This document shows positions 17,402-26,381 of a stretch of 64,000 nucleotides of DNA, piece by piece. The position numbers were made by a program, and so were the translations under genes. Source of the stretch: an uncultured Sphingomonadaceae bacterium (lineage in GTDB: Bacteria > Pseudomonadota > Alphaproteobacteria > Sphingomonadales > Sphingomonadaceae). Below the pieces are notes generated by a model that was not told the origin of the DNA, did no database searches, and worked only from the letters and a program-made list of their open reading frames with translations. The stretch covers positions 620,001 through 684,000 of the forward strand of contig CANMVC010000002.1 in the NCBI GenBank assembly GCA_947501325.1. The letters run 5' to 3'. Each line of letters opens with the position of its first letter. Position 1 is the first letter of the stretch.

Positions 17402-19213
17402 ATGTCACAACCACCTATTTTCTCTTATGAACAACTCGCTCTCCATCAAGGAGAGGGCTGGCTCTTCAAAGATTTGAACCTGCATGTCGGACCACGTGAC
17501 CGGCTGGCTTTGATCGGTCGTAATGGTGCCGGGAAGACAACCTTACTAAGGTTGATCGCCGATCAGATCGAAGCGGACAAGGGTAAGCGAATGATTCAGC
17601 CCGGCACGAATATCGTGATGCTGGAGCAAGAACCCGACTTTACACCTTTCGCAACATTGCTTGATTTCGCCCTTTCCGGAAACCCCGGGCCGGCAGAGCA
17701 CGAAGTGCGATCGATCGCAGATCAGCTGTCCACCGATCTCTCGATTCGAGCCGATAAAGCCAGCGGCGGTGAAAAACGCCGTGCTGCAATCTGTCGTGCG
17801 CTGGCCTTGCAACCGGACTTGTTGCTGCTTGATGAGCCGACCAACCACCTTGATCTTAGCGCCATCGATTGGCTGGAGGATTGGCTGCGCCGATATAAGG
17901 GCGCGTTCATCACCATATCGCATGACAGGACTTTTCTGACCCGACTGACCAAACAAACCATTTGGCTCGACCGTGGCGCGCTGCGGCGTCAGGAAATCGG
18001 ATTTGGGGGCTATGATGCTTGGATGGAAAAAATCCATGCCGACGAGGCGCAGGCCGCCCAGAAAACAGATGCCAAACTGAAACTGGAAGCGCGGTGGTTA
18101 GAACGTGGCGTCACAGCTCGGCGCAAGCGTAATCAAGGACGGCTCGAAAAGCTCTATCAAATGCGGGCCCAGCGGGCGGCAATGATCGGGCCAGCAGGTA
18201 TCGCTAATCTGAAAGCACAGAGCGATGATGTGCGTACCAAGTCTGTGATCATGGCCGAGCATATTTCCAAGACTTTCGGAGAGGGCGACGCCAAACGCAC
18301 GATCATTCGTGATTTTTCGCTGCGTATCCAGCGCGGAGACCGTATTGGTATTGTTGGGTCCAATGGCGCGGGCAAGACCACCTTGCTTAAGATGCTTACT
18401 GGCGAACTTGAGCCAGATACTGGCACTGTCAATCTGGCAAAAACGCTCAACGGCGTTTTTATCGACCAGCAGCGACAGCTCCTGGAGGGCAACAAATCGG
18501 TCCGCGATGTGCTGGCCGATGGCAGTGATTGGGTCGATGTTCGTGGCGAGAAAAAGCATGTGCAGGGTTATCTTAAGGACTTCCTGTTCGCTCCGAGCCT
18601 AATTGACGCCAAGGTTGGAACCTTGTCCGGTGGCGAACAATCACGGCTGCTCCTCGCCCGCGAGTTTGCGCGTATGTCCAATTTGCTCGTTTTGGATGAG
18701 CCAACCAATGACCTTGATCTAGAAACACTTGATTTGCTGCAGGAAGTGATCGCCGACTATGAAGGCACCGTTCTTCTCGTCAGCCATGACCGCGATTTTC
18801 TTGACCGCACGGTCACCGTTACTTTGGGTCTCGACGGCATTGGTAAGGTTGATATTGTCGCTGGCGGCTATGCCGAATGGGAAGCCAAACGCAAAGAAGA
18901 AAGCACAGCAAAAAACAAAAGTAGCAACACTAAGTCCGTTGCAACGAAATCGGGCGCTAAATCGAGCAGTCCGGCCAAGAAGCTTAGTTACAAAGATCAG
19001 CGCGACTATGATATGCTGCCGGGCCGCATTGAGGCTATTGATCTACGCTTGTCTGAGATTGCAGATGCTCTCTCCGATGCCGATTTATATATCAAGAATA
19101 TTGCCCAGTTTGAAAAACTGACGGAAGAAAATACCGCTCTCATAGAAGAGAAAGATGCTGCGGAAATGCGCTGGCTTGAACTCGCTGAAGAAGTCGAGCA
19201 GCTAGGAAGCTAA
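17402..19213 (+). CDS. ABC-F family ATPase, Uup-like
   Basis: A cytosolic ABC-F protein with two ATPase domains and no membrane segments; the family acts on ribosomes, and Uup also influences transposon excision and recombination. Domain 1: GRNGAGKTTLL, SGGEKRRAA, LLLLDEPTNHLDL. Domain 2: GSNGAGKTTLL, LSGGEQSRLLLA, LLVLDEPTNDLDLETLD. The final 70 residues form a charged coiled coil after a Ser/Lys-rich linker, as in Uup. The linker between domains (EARWLERGVTARRKRNQGR) matches the Uup/TupA type. Length 603 residues is usual. Confidence 0.93.
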   Translation: MSQPPIFSYEQLALHQGEGWLFKDLNLHVGPRDRLALIGRNGAGKTTLLRLIADQIEADKGKRMIQPGTNIVMLEQEPDFTPFATLLDFALSGNPGPAEHEVRSIADQLSTDLSIRADKASGGEKRRAAICRALALQPDLLLLDEPTNHLDLSAIDWLEDWLRRYKGAFITISHDRTFLTRLTKQTIWLDRGALRRQEIGFGGYDAWMEKIHADEAQAAQKTDAKLKLEARWLERGVTARRKRNQGRLEKLYQMRAQRAAMIGPAGIANLKAQSDDVRTKSVIMAEHISKTFGEGDAKRTIIRDFSLRIQRGDRIGIVGSNGAGKTTLLKMLTGELEPDTGTVNLAKTLNGVFIDQQRQLLEGNKSVRDVLADGSDWVDVRGEKKHVQGYLKDFLFAPSLIDAKVGTLSGGEQSRLLLAREFARMSNLLVLDEPTNDLDLETLDLLQEVIADYEGTVLLVSHDRDFLDRTVTVTLGLDGIGKVDIVAGGYAEWEAKRKEESTAKNKSSNTKSVATKSGAKSSSPAKKLSYKDQRDYDMLPGRIEAIDLRLSEIADALSDADLYIKNIAQFEKLTEENTALIEEKDAAEMRWLELAEEVEQLGS

Positions 19214-19220
19214 ACGGATA

Positions 19221-19355
19221 TTATGTGATCCATAGCCGCAATATATAAGCTACGATACCCAATACAGTTATGCTCATCGCCCAGATCGCTGCCATCCAGG
19301 TCAAACGCTTCCACAATGGCGCGTCGTCGGCAGATTGTTGTTTTCCGGGCACCAT
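19221..19355 (-). CDS. DUF2474 small bd-oxidase-associated membrane protein
   Basis: A 44-residue protein starting MVPGKQQSADDAPLWKRLTW with a single membrane segment (MAAIWAMSITVLGIVAYILR). This is the DUF2474 type found after cyanide-insensitive bd-oxidase genes, comparable in position to CydX. The ATG at 19355-19353 overlaps the cydB stop by one base (TAATG), so it is coupled to cydB. The gene is short and lies at the 3' end of a longer frame overlapping cydB, so it is easy to miss. Confidence 0.85.
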   Translation of the reverse strand: MVPGKQQSADDAPLWKRLTWMAAIWAMSITVLGIVAYILRLWIT

Positions 19356-20350
19356 TAGTGATAGCCTTCCGTTCCGACCTTGCCGCGAAACACCCAGTAG
19401 GCCCAACCGGTATAGATGAGAATAAGCGGCACTGTGATAGCCACCCCGACCAGCATGAATATCTGACTGCTTTCCGGAACGGCCGCATCCCAAATCGTAA
19501 TCTGATCTGGCACGATATAGGGGAACATTGAAATACCGAGCCCTGACATGCCGAGGAAGAATAGTCCGAGTGAAATCAAAAAAGGCGCTGCCTCCTGTTT
19601 TTTGTGCAGCCCGCGAAATAGAAAATAGGTCAGGACCAAGACCAACAATGGCACTTGAGCTGCGAACAATATGTTCGGCATTTCGAACCATCGCGCCCAA
19701 TATTGTCCGTCGAGGAAAGGCGTATAAAGGCTGACCGCTGCCATCAACGCCAGCGTTGCAATCGCAGCTGGTCTGGCCATTCGATAAGCCATATCCTGCG
19801 CACCATGCTCCGTTTTCCAAATGAGCCAAGTGGCACCTAACAGCGCGTAGCCTGCAACGGTACCGACACCCGTCAGCAACGTATAAGGCGTAAACCAATC
19901 AAACCAGCTGCCTGCATAAGCACGATCCGCGACTTCGACGCCTTGCAACAACGCCCCCAAGATCATGCCCTGTGAAAAGGCCGCCGCAAAGGAACCGCCG
20001 GTAAAAGCAAAATCCCAAAACGCGCGATGTCCCGGATCACGCCAGCGAAATTCAAAAGCCACACCACGAAACACGAGGCCCAACAACATGATGATGATCA
20101 ACGGGTAGGTAGCCGGTAATATTATCGCATAAGCCAAAGGAAAAGCGGCCAGTAATCCACCACCGCCCAACACCAACCAGGTTTCATTGCCGTCCCAGAC
20201 AGGCGCAATGCTATTCATAGCTTGATCGCGCTCTTCGCCAACCTTGAATGCAGGAAATAATATACCAATACCAAGATCAAATCCGTCCATCACCACATAG
20301 GCGAAAACAGCAAATGCAATGATGAAGGCCCAGATAACTGTTAAATCCAT
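19355..20350 (-). CDS. cydB: cytochrome bd / cyanide-insensitive quinol oxidase subunit II
   Basis: Subunit II of a bd-type quinol oxidase, an inner-membrane protein that stabilises the oxidase complex. The 331-residue protein starts MDLTVIWAFIIAFAVFAYVVMDGFDLGIG, whose VMDGFDLGIGIL stretch is diagnostic, and includes WDGNETWLVLGGGGLLAAFP and FRGVAFEFRWRD. About nine membrane segments are predicted. The cydA stop lies five bases upstream, and the small DUF2474 gene overlaps its stop. Confidence 0.95.
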   Translation of the reverse strand: MDLTVIWAFIIAFAVFAYVVMDGFDLGIGILFPAFKVGEERDQAMNSIAPVWDGNETWLVLGGGGLLAAFPLAYAIILPATYPLIIIMLLGLVFRGVAFEFRWRDPGHRAFWDFAFTGGSFAAAFSQGMILGALLQGVEVADRAYAGSWFDWFTPYTLLTGVGTVAGYALLGATWLIWKTEHGAQDMAYRMARPAAIATLALMAAVSLYTPFLDGQYWARWFEMPNILFAAQVPLLVLVLTYFLFRGLHKKQEAAPFLISLGLFFLGMSGLGISMFPYIVPDQITIWDAAVPESSQIFMLVGVAITVPLILIYTGWAYWVFRGKVGTEGYH

Positions 20351-20355
20351 AACAT

Positions 20356-21789
20356 CTACTCCGTTGGCTTCGGCTCAAAAGCTGGCGCGTCTTTTTGCGC
20401 AGGCCCGGGTGCTATGCCAGCCGTGCGGACGGGGCCGGTCTCCGTCGCTTTAACGCCCTGCTCTCCGACCTGAGGAACTTTGCTCATCAAGCGCATGATG
20501 TACCAAGTGCCAATGCCAAAAACGAAGAAATAGACAATGATGAAAGCGATCAGCGATGCCGCTACAGCAGGCGCGGCGAGCGGCGAGGCACTATCGGCAG
20601 TGCGCAACAGGCCATAGATGGTAAACGGTTGCCGTCCGACCTCTGTTGTGATCCAGCCCGCGATAACCGCGATAAAGCCCGAGGGGCCCATCACAATCGC
20701 AGCTTTGTGCAACAACGACCAATCGTACAATTTTTTTCGCATCCGCGCGAAGAGGCTCCACAACCCGATACCGAGCATAGCAAATCCAATGCCGACCATG
20801 ATCCGGAACGACCAGAAAACCATTCCGACGGGCGGCTCGTCTGCATCAGGGATTGTATCGAGACCATCCAACGGCGCATTCAAATCATGCTTGAGGATAA
20901 GAGACGACAGTTTCGGGATCTCGATCTTATAATCGACCCGTTTTTCGTCGCTATTGGGAATACCGAACAAAATGAGCGGCGCACCGCCGGGATGACTGTC
21001 ATAATGGCCTTCCATGGCCATCACTTTCGCTGGCTGGTGCTCCAGCGTATTGAGCCCATGCAAGTCACCAGCGAAAATCTGCACTGGGGCCACGAGAGCG
21101 GCCATCCACATCGCCATCGAAAACATTTTGCGGGCATGGAGATTGGTCTTGTCTTTCAACAAATGCCACGCTCCGACGCCGCCAACCACAAAAGCTGTCG
21201 TCAAATAGGTCGCCATTAGAGTGTGGAACAATCGATAAGGAAAGCTGGGGTTGAACACGATATCCCACCAGCTATCGCCAGGTACGAATTGTCCGTTCTG
21301 GGCAATCAAATGACCGGTCGGTGTCTGCATCCAGCTGTTCACGCTCAAAATCCAGAAGGCAGAAATAAACGTCCCAACGGCCACCAGTAACGTCGCGGTG
21401 AAATGCAGTTTCTTACCGACCTTGTTCATGCCGAAAAGCATGACACCCAGAAAGCCCGCCTCGAGGAAAAAGGCTGTCAGCACTTCGTAAGCCATAAGTG
21501 GCCCGATAACCGGCCCCGCTTTATCGGAAAAGACCGACCAGTTAGTCCCAAATTGATAAGACATCACGATGCCAGACACGACACCCATCGCGAAGGTCAC
21601 AGCGAATATCTTTATCCAGTATTTGAACAGATCCATATAAATCTGCTTGCCGGTTTTGAGCCAGAGCCCCTCCAGCACCGCGAGATAGCTTGCCAGACCT
21701 ATAGAAAAGGCCGGAAATATGAAATGAAAGCTAATCGTAAACGCAAATTGTATGCGCGCCAGCAAAATGGCATCAAATTGCTCAAACAT
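20356..21789 (-). CDS. cydA: cytochrome bd / cyanide-insensitive quinol oxidase subunit I
   Basis: Subunit I carries the haems and reduces oxygen with ubiquinol. It is 477 residues, shorter than E. coli CydA, as in the CioA (cyanide-insensitive) branch that lacks the long Q loop. The N-terminal ARIQFAFTISFHFIFPAFSIG carries a haem-ligand His, and FPYRLFHTLMATYLTTAF a second. The loop with GRQPFTIYGLLRTADS is typical of CioA. No cydDC genes are nearby. Promoter and any oxygen-responsive site must lie in the 148 bases before dsrE; no FNR box was recognised. Confidence 0.94.
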   Translation of the reverse strand: MFEQFDAILLARIQFAFTISFHFIFPAFSIGLASYLAVLEGLWLKTGKQIYMDLFKYWIKIFAVTFAMGVVSGIVMSYQFGTNWSVFSDKAGPVIGPLMAYEVLTAFFLEAGFLGVMLFGMNKVGKKLHFTATLLVAVGTFISAFWILSVNSWMQTPTGHLIAQNGQFVPGDSWWDIVFNPSFPYRLFHTLMATYLTTAFVVGGVGAWHLLKDKTNLHARKMFSMAMWMAALVAPVQIFAGDLHGLNTLEHQPAKVMAMEGHYDSHPGGAPLILFGIPNSDEKRVDYKIEIPKLSSLILKHDLNAPLDGLDTIPDADEPPVGMVFWSFRIMVGIGFAMLGIGLWSLFARMRKKLYDWSLLHKAAIVMGPSGFIAVIAGWITTEVGRQPFTIYGLLRTADSASPLAAPAVAASLIAFIIVYFFVFGIGTWYIMRLMSKVPQVGEQGVKATETGPVRTAGIAPGPAQKDAPAFEPKPTE

Positions 21790-21937
21790 CGTCTACTGTC
21801 CCCTTTAGCGTGGACCGAATTTCAAATGTATTGGCCGCTAAATAGCGATCAAACTGATCTTTCACAATGCTATCGCACTTGATAAGCAGAGCGTTACAGT
21901 TGCATGGAACGCAATAGAAAACACAGATGGAACACTT

Positions 21938-22483
21938 ATGAAAACTTTGAAAGCCGCTCTTTTCTTCAGCGCATTTGCGTTTGCAAACCCTGCGCTCGCT
22001 CAGCTGGAAGGGTTCAGCACCGGTCCTGTTTTCGACGATTTTGGACCAACCGCGCCAGTACAGTCTGACATATTGGTCACGCCAGAGACGCAGTTTAAAA
22101 TAGCTTTTGATGTCGCCAAGAAAGCTGAGCCGGGAAAGCTCAACCGCACCATTGAAAGCGCAGCACGGTTTATCAACATGCATGTTGCCGCCGGTGTTCC
22201 CGTTGGAAACATCCGGCTTGCCATCATAGTTCATGGCGGTGCATCAGTGGATCTTGCAAAACAGACATTATACGGTGTGCGCAACGATGGCGCGACTAAT
22301 GGCAGCGCTAATGCAATTGCTGCTCTCCAAAAACATGGTGTGGAATTTCGTCTGTGCGGTCAAAGTGCTGCAGCCCATAAAATCACCAACACTGATCTGT
22401 TGCCAGGCGTAAAAATGGATTTATCCGCGATGACTGGACATGCCTTGTTGCAGCAGCGAGGATATACTCTCAACCCTTTTTAG
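21938..22483 (+). CDS. DsrE-family exported protein
   Basis: A 181-residue protein with a signal peptide (FANPALA) and a DsrE-like fold: YKIAFDV-type strand (FKIAFDVAKKAEPGKLNRTIE), IRLAIIVHGGASVDL, and a single Cys in EFRLCGQSAAAH at the position used by cysteine-carrying DsrE proteins. Members handle sulfur or act in periplasmic redox chemistry, but the role of exported ones is not settled. Divergent from cydA, possibly linked to redox control. A weak hairpin (ACCCC, seven-base loop, GGGGT) follows the stop at about 22496-22512. Confidence 0.8.
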   Translation: MKTLKAALFFSAFAFANPALAQLEGFSTGPVFDDFGPTAPVQSDILVTPETQFKIAFDVAKKAEPGKLNRTIESAARFINMHVAAGVPVGNIRLAIIVHGGASVDLAKQTLYGVRNDGATNGSANAIAALQKHGVEFRLCGQSAAAHKITNTDLLPGVKMDLSAMTGHALLQQRGYTLNPF

Positions 22484-22740
22484 GTTGAAAATTGACCCCT
22501 CCAATCGGGGTTATGTCATTCTGACAGCCTTCATCAAAATACTCGTAGCTGTGCAATCTCTGAGTCGCAGCAGTTCTTCATATTTGATGATTTGGGGCAG
22601 ATCGCACCACATTTCCGACGAATTTCGGCCATTTTTCATTTGACCGCACAGGCTGTTCCGCTTGCCGCTTACTTCTGGAATGTCGCATGATAACCACCAT
22701 TTTTTAGGTAAGCAGGGGGTTAACAATGGAGTTGAGTATA

Positions 22741-23022
22741 ATGAAAAAGCTACCAATGATTGCAGCCGCTTTCGGCGCTGCCACACTAATCGCCGCCCCT
22801 AGTTTCGCGCAGGACGCTGGTGCAGAAGCACCGGAAGAAGGCGCAGCGGAAGCGGCTCCTGCCCCTGAGGCAGCACCTGCTACCATCGATACCGATGGCG
22901 ACGGCACAATGGATGCCTGGGATCAACGCGGTGACGGTAAACCCGATAGCTGGGATACCGATGGCGATGGTGCGCCAGATGCTTTTGACCAGGATGGTGA
23001 CGGCGCGCCCGACCCTAAATAG
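22741..23022 (+). CDS. exported acidic protein with thrombospondin-type-3-like Ca-binding repeats
   Basis: A 93-residue protein with signal peptide MKKLPMIAAAFGAATLIAAP, an Ala/Glu/Pro-rich linker, and four tandem Asp-rich motifs: DTDGDGTMDAWD, RGDGKPDSWD, DTDGDGAPDAFD and DQDGDGAPDPK. These DxDGDGxxD loops are the calcium-binding pattern of thrombospondin type 3 repeats. ATG 22741 (MKKLP) fits the signal peptide; a frame start at 22726 adds five residues. It is the first of three exported or secreted-type genes leading to the matrixin gene. Function unknown. Confidence 0.8.
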   Translation: MKKLPMIAAAFGAATLIAAPSFAQDAGAEAPEEGAAEAAPAPEAAPATIDTDGDGTMDAWDQRGDGKPDSWDTDGDGAPDAFDQDGDGAPDPK

Positions 23023-23141
23023 TCAAAGCATATAAGGCCTAATCTGCCTTAAGCTGTGCCTAACGTGTGCGGCCAATTTGAACAACACCTCCCTCCCTGT
23101 TCGATTGGCCGCCACATGTCTCTGACAAAGGAAGAGAGCTC

Positions 23142-23468
23142 ATGAAAAACCTATTGAAACCAGCCTTGATTTTGACGCCCGCAATATTTGCGCTTGCCGG
23201 TTGTGATGCCCCACCGGCAGACGATCCAGCCGTTGATGGCATGGAAGATGGAACAGGAATGGAAGCGGCACCAATGGAAGAGCCCGTTGATACGGCGCCA
23301 ATGGACGATACCTTACCAGCTGATGGTGGTCTCGAAGGCGGCGCTGCTCCGGCAGATGAAATGTTACCGGAAGCAAGCGAAGCCGCACCTCCGGCAGGCG
23401 ATGAAAGCGCTACGGATAGCGCGGACGAACCGGCAATGCCTGAAACCGAAACGGAAACATCCGAATAA
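23142..23468 (+). CDS. acidic lipoprotein, low complexity
   Basis: A 108-residue protein with a type II signal (lipobox LAGC at residues 18-21) followed by an extremely acidic, Pro/Ala/Met-rich stretch (EDGTGMEAAPMEEPVDTAPM and similar), ending ETETETSE. No known domain. The acidic composition would suit calcium binding or a surface spacer. A clear AAGGAAGAGAG ribosome site precedes ATG 23142. It lies between the Ca-repeat gene and the matrixin gene on the same strand. Confidence 0.75.
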   Translation: MKNLLKPALILTPAIFALAGCDAPPADDPAVDGMEDGTGMEAAPMEEPVDTAPMDDTLPADGGLEGGAAPADEMLPEASEAAPPAGDESATDSADEPAMPETETETSE

Positions 23469-23563
23469 CATTCAGATAACCGAGCATCGGGTCGCAACAG
23501 ATGCTCAGGGATATTTCGGGGGTGGACGAACAGGGCTAATTTTCTTTCGAAGAGGCGAGACCT

Positions 23564-24385
23564 GTGACAACACCCCCAAATATCTCTCAAATGCCGCTCA
23601 ATGATATGCTTTACTCACGCGGTATGTCCGGCGACGAAATTCGTAGCATCCAATCTTATCTTCAGCATTACGGATATCTTCAGGACCGTTTTGGCGTCCT
23701 ACATGACGGCGAATATGATGACACCACTGAAAAGGCTGTACGGCTCTATCAGTGCTGTTTCGGTCTACCGGTGTCGGGAAAACTAGATCCAGCCACTCTT
23801 TGTGAAATGGCAAAACCGCGTTGTGGATTTGAGGATATCCCTGCAATGGGTAGTGCATTCACTGCAGTCAGTCGGTGGGAACAGTCACAGCTTACCTACA
23901 AATTCAATAGTTTTTCCACGAAAATGGCACAAGCGGACATTGAACGTGATGTTACCGCTGCATTCGCCTTATGGTCAGAACAATGTGATCTTCGCTTTAC
24001 TGTGGCTAGCGATGGCGCTGTCGATATCGAAATTGAGTTTGCACAAGGAGACCACGGCGATGAGAGCCCATTTGACGGACCATCCGGCGTCCTCGCCCAT
24101 GCTTATTTTCCGCCACCCAATGGCGGACCGCTGGCGGGGGACACCCATTTCGACGATGACGAAAACTGGACTTCCAATGTCAGTGATACCCAAGGCATCG
24201 ATTTTCTAACCGTCGCAGCCCATGAATTTGGTCATGCCATTGGCTTAGGCCATAGCCGCCAGAGAGGCGCGCTGATGTTCCCCAGCTATTCGGGCCCGCA
24301 ACGCTTTTTAGCCATGGATGATATTGCGGGATGTCAGTCGCTCTACGGGCCACCCAGCATCTCGACCGATGGCGATTGCGCGTAA
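23564..24385 (+). CDS. matrixin (MMP-like) zinc metalloprotease with cysteine switch
   Basis: A 273-residue protein with the architecture of a minimal matrix metalloproteinase. Residues about 24-80 form a peptidoglycan-binding-like prodomain; PRCG at 85-88 matches the cysteine switch of MMP zymogens. The catalytic domain spans about 105-263: structural Zn/Ca region around GDHGDESPFDGPSG (162-175), LAHAYFPP and GDTHFDDDENW, the zinc motif HEFGHAIGLGH (220-230), and the Met-turn ALMFPSY (236-242). No signal peptide is visible from the GTG at 23564 (an ATG at 23591 is alternative), which is odd for a family that acts outside cells. Activity and target are unknown. Confidence 0.9.
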   Translation: MTTPPNISQMPLNDMLYSRGMSGDEIRSIQSYLQHYGYLQDRFGVLHDGEYDDTTEKAVRLYQCCFGLPVSGKLDPATLCEMAKPRCGFEDIPAMGSAFTAVSRWEQSQLTYKFNSFSTKMAQADIERDVTAAFALWSEQCDLRFTVASDGAVDIEIEFAQGDHGDESPFDGPSGVLAHAYFPPPNGGPLAGDTHFDDDENWTSNVSDTQGIDFLTVAAHEFGHAIGLGHSRQRGALMFPSYSGPQRFLAMDDIAGCQSLYGPPSISTDGDCA

Positions 24386-24543
24386 CGACCTTGGCATCAA
24401 AGCAGTCCTTTAATCGACGGCCTACAACCCTTTATCTTGAATGTGTAACCTTCTGCCTGATTTTGCGAAATACTGAACATCAGACAAATTTCCTATTTCA
24501 GACATAGCTATGCTATTGTGCTCATCTAAACGAAGGAACCAAA

Positions 24544-25467
24544 ATGCACATTTTCAAATCAGTGGTGATCTTGGGCGCAGCAGCTACGCTCTCTTTTAAC
24601 CCGGGTTCGGCTATCGCCGCGGGCGGCGGAGGCGGCAGTAGCTCAGCACCCAGCAACAGCGCCCCGCGATATGACGCATCAGCCGAGTATCAAAAAGGCG
24701 TTACGGCCTTGAAAGCAAAAAATTATAAAGCGGCGGTCAAAGCCTTTAAACGCTCGCTCAGCGTCACATCGCGCAATGCCAATGCGCAATATCTCTTGGG
24801 CGTCAGCTACATCGAGATGAACGATTACAAAAAGGCGCGCAAACCCTTAGAGAAAGCGGTCAAATATAACGGTGACTTAATTGGCGCTCACCGCGATTTG
24901 GCGATTACCTATCACAAGCTTAAAATGGCAGACAAAGCAGAAGCGTCGCTTGGTAAGCTGACAGCCAAGGACAGCGCCTGCGGCAATGGCTGTGCCGACA
25001 AGGATGAACTGACCAAGGCCATTGCCAAGGTCAAAGCGACGATGAATGGTGGCGGTTCTGCCGGTTATCAACCAGCTGACAGCATTGAATTTGCGACTAT
25101 TGGCAATGGCGATACTGCCTATATGGGCGCAGTGGCTCTCATAAACGAAAAGAAATATGACGCCGCAATTGCAGAGTTGCAATTGGCATCAATGACTTTT
25201 GGCCCGCATCCTGATATTCTAACCTATCTGGGCTTCGCCAACCGCAAACTCAAAAACTTTGACAAGGCTGAACAATATTATCAGACGGCCTTGGCCGTTG
25301 CGCCAGACCATCGTGGTGCGACAGAATATTATGGCGAACTGATGGTGGAGCGTGGCGATCTCGCTGGGGCCAAGAAGAAACTCGCGAGACTGGAAAGCCT
25401 ATGCAACTTTGGTTGCTATGAAGCCGAGGAGTTGCGCCGGTGGATTGGCGAAGCGTCCGTTTCCTAA
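24544..25467 (+). CDS. exported tetratricopeptide-repeat protein
   Basis: A 307-residue protein with a signal peptide (SAIAAGGGG) and at least five TPR units: residues about 48-82 (YQKGVTALKAKNYKAAVKAF), 83-116, 117-150, 194-228 and 229-262 (LGFANRKLKNFDKAEQYYQ). Two Cys pairs (ACGNGC and CNFGC) may form disulfides. It is preceded by CGAAGGA at a good distance. The end overlaps the downstream cytochrome gene by 28 bases, implying coupled translation and a shared job. Confidence 0.88.
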   Translation: MHIFKSVVILGAAATLSFNPGSAIAAGGGGGSSSAPSNSAPRYDASAEYQKGVTALKAKNYKAAVKAFKRSLSVTSRNANAQYLLGVSYIEMNDYKKARKPLEKAVKYNGDLIGAHRDLAITYHKLKMADKAEASLGKLTAKDSACGNGCADKDELTKAIAKVKATMNGGGSAGYQPADSIEFATIGNGDTAYMGAVALINEKKYDAAIAELQLASMTFGPHPDILTYLGFANRKLKNFDKAEQYYQTALAVAPDHRGATEYYGELMVERGDLAGAKKKLARLESLCNFGCYEAEELRRWIGEASVS

Positions 25468-26372
25468 AATATAATGTGGCGATTGGTTCGGTGTGCGCAG
25501 CAGTTGCGCATGCCGCCGATCGCCCGGTTATTCAGGCCATGGCATGGCTGGATCCGGCACAGCATCTCGCTGCGCTAACGACTGAACCGAGCAGTAATAT
25601 TGCAGTTCAAAATAAACAGGTGGTTGCGGGTGAGGCGTTGTTCCACACACCTACCTTGTTGGGTGGGCAAGCGGCCAAGGCTGGGCTATCCTGCGCCAGT
25701 TGCCATGAAAATGGGCGTGACAACTCTGCCTTCCTGTTTCCGAATGTGTCAGACGAACCCGGAACAGCCGACGTCACGAGCAGCTTTTTCAGTTCCTATC
25801 GCGGCAATGCGATATTTGATCCGGTAAAAATTCCCAACCTCACGGAGCCGGGCAAAATCTCTCGCGCCGCCGATAGTCAGGAGTTGGAAAAGTTCATCCG
25901 AGACTTGATTGTTGAAGAGTTTAATGGACAAGAACCGACACCCTCGGTTCTTTCCGCCCTCGCCTATTATGTGCGGTCCCTGTCGGCCGATCGCGACAAT
26001 GATCGTATGCCGGTGATGGTCGAAGGTCAGTTCGACGCGGTTGATCGGGCTTTGCTCGCGGCAAAAGCGGCTCGACAAGAAAATGACTTGAAACTATCTG
26101 CTTTGTTGATTGCCTCTGCGCGTCATCGTCTAGGACTGATCCACGAACGCTATGCGGGAAACCGGCTCATACGGCAGCGCAAGGCGATTATTACAGCTAG
26201 CCAACAGCTTCGTGAACTGGAGACGATCAAGGACACTGCTGTCTTCATTGAAGCGTTGCAGAAGTGGGGTAATGACTTCCAGAAAACCAGAAAGCTAGTG
26301 AGCGGAAAGCAGCATCTGTCGCTTTACAATCCTACGATATTGAAAGCAGCCTTAAAGCCAGACACTAAATAG
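25440..26372 (+). CDS. mono-haem cytochrome c, CcpA/MauG-like
   Basis: A 310-residue exported protein with one CxxCH haem site (SCASCHENG, about residues 86-94) in the surroundings typical of cytochrome c peroxidase/MauG relatives: GEALFHTPTLLGGQ before it and IPNLTEPGKISRA after it. Only a single haem motif is present, whereas peroxidases have two. The signal peptide ends AAVAHA. The GTG at 25440 overlaps the TPR gene. The C-terminal 100 residues are helical and unassigned. Probably a periplasmic electron-transfer or haem-relay protein working with the TPR protein; substrate unknown. Confidence 0.8.
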   Translation: MDWRSVRFLKYNVAIGSVCAAVAHAADRPVIQAMAWLDPAQHLAALTTEPSSNIAVQNKQVVAGEALFHTPTLLGGQAAKAGLSCASCHENGRDNSAFLFPNVSDEPGTADVTSSFFSSYRGNAIFDPVKIPNLTEPGKISRAADSQELEKFIRDLIVEEFNGQEPTPSVLSALAYYVRSLSADRDNDRMPVMVEGQFDAVDRALLAAKAARQENDLKLSALLIASARHRLGLIHERYAGNRLIRQRKAIITASQQLRELETIKDTAVFIEALQKWGNDFQKTRKLVSGKQHLSLYNPTILKAALKPDTK

Positions 26373-26381
26373 CAACGAAAA

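Noticed and set aside
22484-22740. Possible small RNA or riboswitch before the Ca-repeat gene
   Set aside because: Only a weak hairpin (ACCCC/GGGGT) and no recognisable conserved structure was found.
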